A stretch of DNA of 48,933 nucleotides from an uncultured Verrucomicrobiota bacterium (GTDB lineage Bacteria > Verrucomicrobiota > Verrucomicrobiia > Opitutales > Seribacteraceae), in NCBI GenBank assembly GCA_902618175.1, contig CACMZN010000012.1, positions 1 through 48,933 on the forward strand, given 5' to 3'. The position numbers and the translations under genes were made by a program. Positions 48,469-48,933 of this stretch are shown in pieces; the first letter of the stretch is position 1; each line of letters begins with the position of its first letter. The notes beneath the pieces were generated by a model. It was given only the letters and a program-made list of their open reading frames with translations, was not told the origin of the DNA and searched no databases.

Positions 48469-48933
48469 TTAAATTATCTTAAGAAGATTTGTCCAACTAT
48501 CTATACAATATATATTCTCAACCTGAGATTTTTCTTTGGCATTAGTTCCAAAAAGAACTTTTATGGTGTTACTTTCAATACTTTCAAGAATATGAATCAG
48601 ATCATCGACAAATAGTTTAAAATTTAGTTCGTTGATCTTCTTTATTTTTGATTCCATTTCTGTCTCAAAGAATATGTCTTTATCTGTGATTCCGATATTC
48701 TCATCTGACAAAAAATCATTTTCCTTAATCCATTGTTTAGCTGCTTTATGCAAATCATATCTTTTGCCTAAATAAGGAAATTTGGTTCTGTGACTGACTA
48801 TTTTAATCATATAACCTCGCTTCTTTATTTCCCTAAATGTTTCCTTCACTCCTTTAAAAGGTTTGGCTCTGTGAATTTCCTTACCATAAACTTCGCCTTG
48901 AAGCTTAGTCCATTTTTCATTTCCATAATTATT
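48469..48933 (-). CDS. HAD-superfamily-like protein, N-terminal part outside the window
   Basis: The frame is open on the minus strand from 48933 to the TAA at 48469, 154 codons, so the start is beyond the window. The visible part has KPFKGVKETFREIKKRGYMI then KIVSHRTKF, and ends in LKLFVDDLIHILESIE, where VDDL fits HAD motif IV. The catalytic D-x-D motif would be upstream and is not visible, so phosphatase activity is inferred. It precedes the APH-like gene, an arrangement seen in polysaccharide loci where a HAD protein partners a small kinase. A GTG at 48849 was considered but the frame continues beyond it without a stop. Confidence 0.7.
   Translation of the reverse strand, partial: NNYGNEKWTKLQGEVYGKEIHRAKPFKGVKETFREIKKRGYMIKIVSHRTKFPYLGKRYDLHKAAKQWIKENDFLSDENIGITDKDIFFETEMESKIKKINELNFKLFVDDLIHILESIESNTIKVLFGTNAKEKSQVENIYCIDSWTNLLKII

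Noticed and set aside
48469-48481. Programmed -1 frameshift joining the HAD and kinase genes
   Set aside because: No classical slippery heptamer precedes the HAD stop, and a rare start after it explains the data more simply; kept only as an alternative.
1-48933. CRISPR arrays, rRNA, tRNA, insertion sequences or riboswitches
   Set aside because: No regularly spaced repeats, transposase frames or conserved RNA structures were noticed on either strand.

Overview
The window looks like chromosome from a low-to-moderate-GC, Gram-negative bacterium of the Planctomycetes-Verrucomicrobia-Chlamydiae superphylum, most likely a verrucomicrobial (Opitutae-like) lineage. This is an inference from gene content: a sulfatase with a C-x-A-S-R active site, a secreted PQQ-type beta-propeller, a secreted squalene-cyclase-like toroid protein, a dnaG-rpoD pair with a long Lys/Ser-rich sigma N-terminus, and frequent TTG starts with few clear Shine-Dalgarno sequences. 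No rRNA, tRNA, CRISPR array, transposase or integrase was seen. No gene-free gap exceeds about 300 bases; the longest, 28666-28829, holds a methyltransferase remnant.

Region 1 (1-4226, minus strand) is a heme operon, read from high to low coordinates: protoporphyrinogen oxidase, ferrochelatase, a CcsA/HemX-like membrane protein, then glutamyl-tRNA reductase, which runs off the left edge. Region 2 (4303-9343) has a small unknown gene and a SUI1/YciH gene on plus, convergent with tatA, rpoD and dnaG on minus. Region 3 (9367-19648) is a mixed, cell-envelope-flavoured stretch: a TPR lipoprotein, a DUF362-like exported protein coupled to a beta-propeller protein, a sulfatase, an acidic unknown protein with its own terminator, acylphosphatase, a secreted toroid protein coupled to an HlyD/RND-type adaptor, and a coiled-coil protein.

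Region 4 (19702-48933) is a surface-polysaccharide locus. UDP-galactopyranose mutase is divergent from two plus-strand glycosyltransferase genes. These converge on a minus-strand run of 27 genes from about 48.9 kb down to 23.1 kb, with overlaps or very short gaps at most junctions, consistent with one long operon. The run makes or attaches unusual sugars: a GmhA-like isomerase, an inositol-monophosphatase-family phosphatase, a heptose kinase/nucleotidyltransferase with swapped domain order and a GT9 transferase (together a plausible nucleotide-heptose route). It also has a CMP-sugar synthetase, a TPP enzyme with an SDR and a zinc-type C-methyltransferase (plausible branched-sugar chemistry), two epimerase/reductases each beside a WbuC-like cupin, two radical SAM/SPASM proteins, two DUF115 proteins, several methyltransferases, and an APH-like kinase with a HAD protein.

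The points most worth checking are these. A Rossmann-like G-x-G ... D-N-D-P module is attached to five different enzymes. The DnaG zinc ribbon has lost three of four ligands. One methyltransferase has its N-terminus in another frame, and its intact paralogue lies 5 kb away. An APH-like kinase has no ATG, GTG, TTG or CTG for its N-lobe. Four consecutive sugar genes share one reading frame and none starts with ATG. An SDR has Phe in place of the catalytic Tyr.
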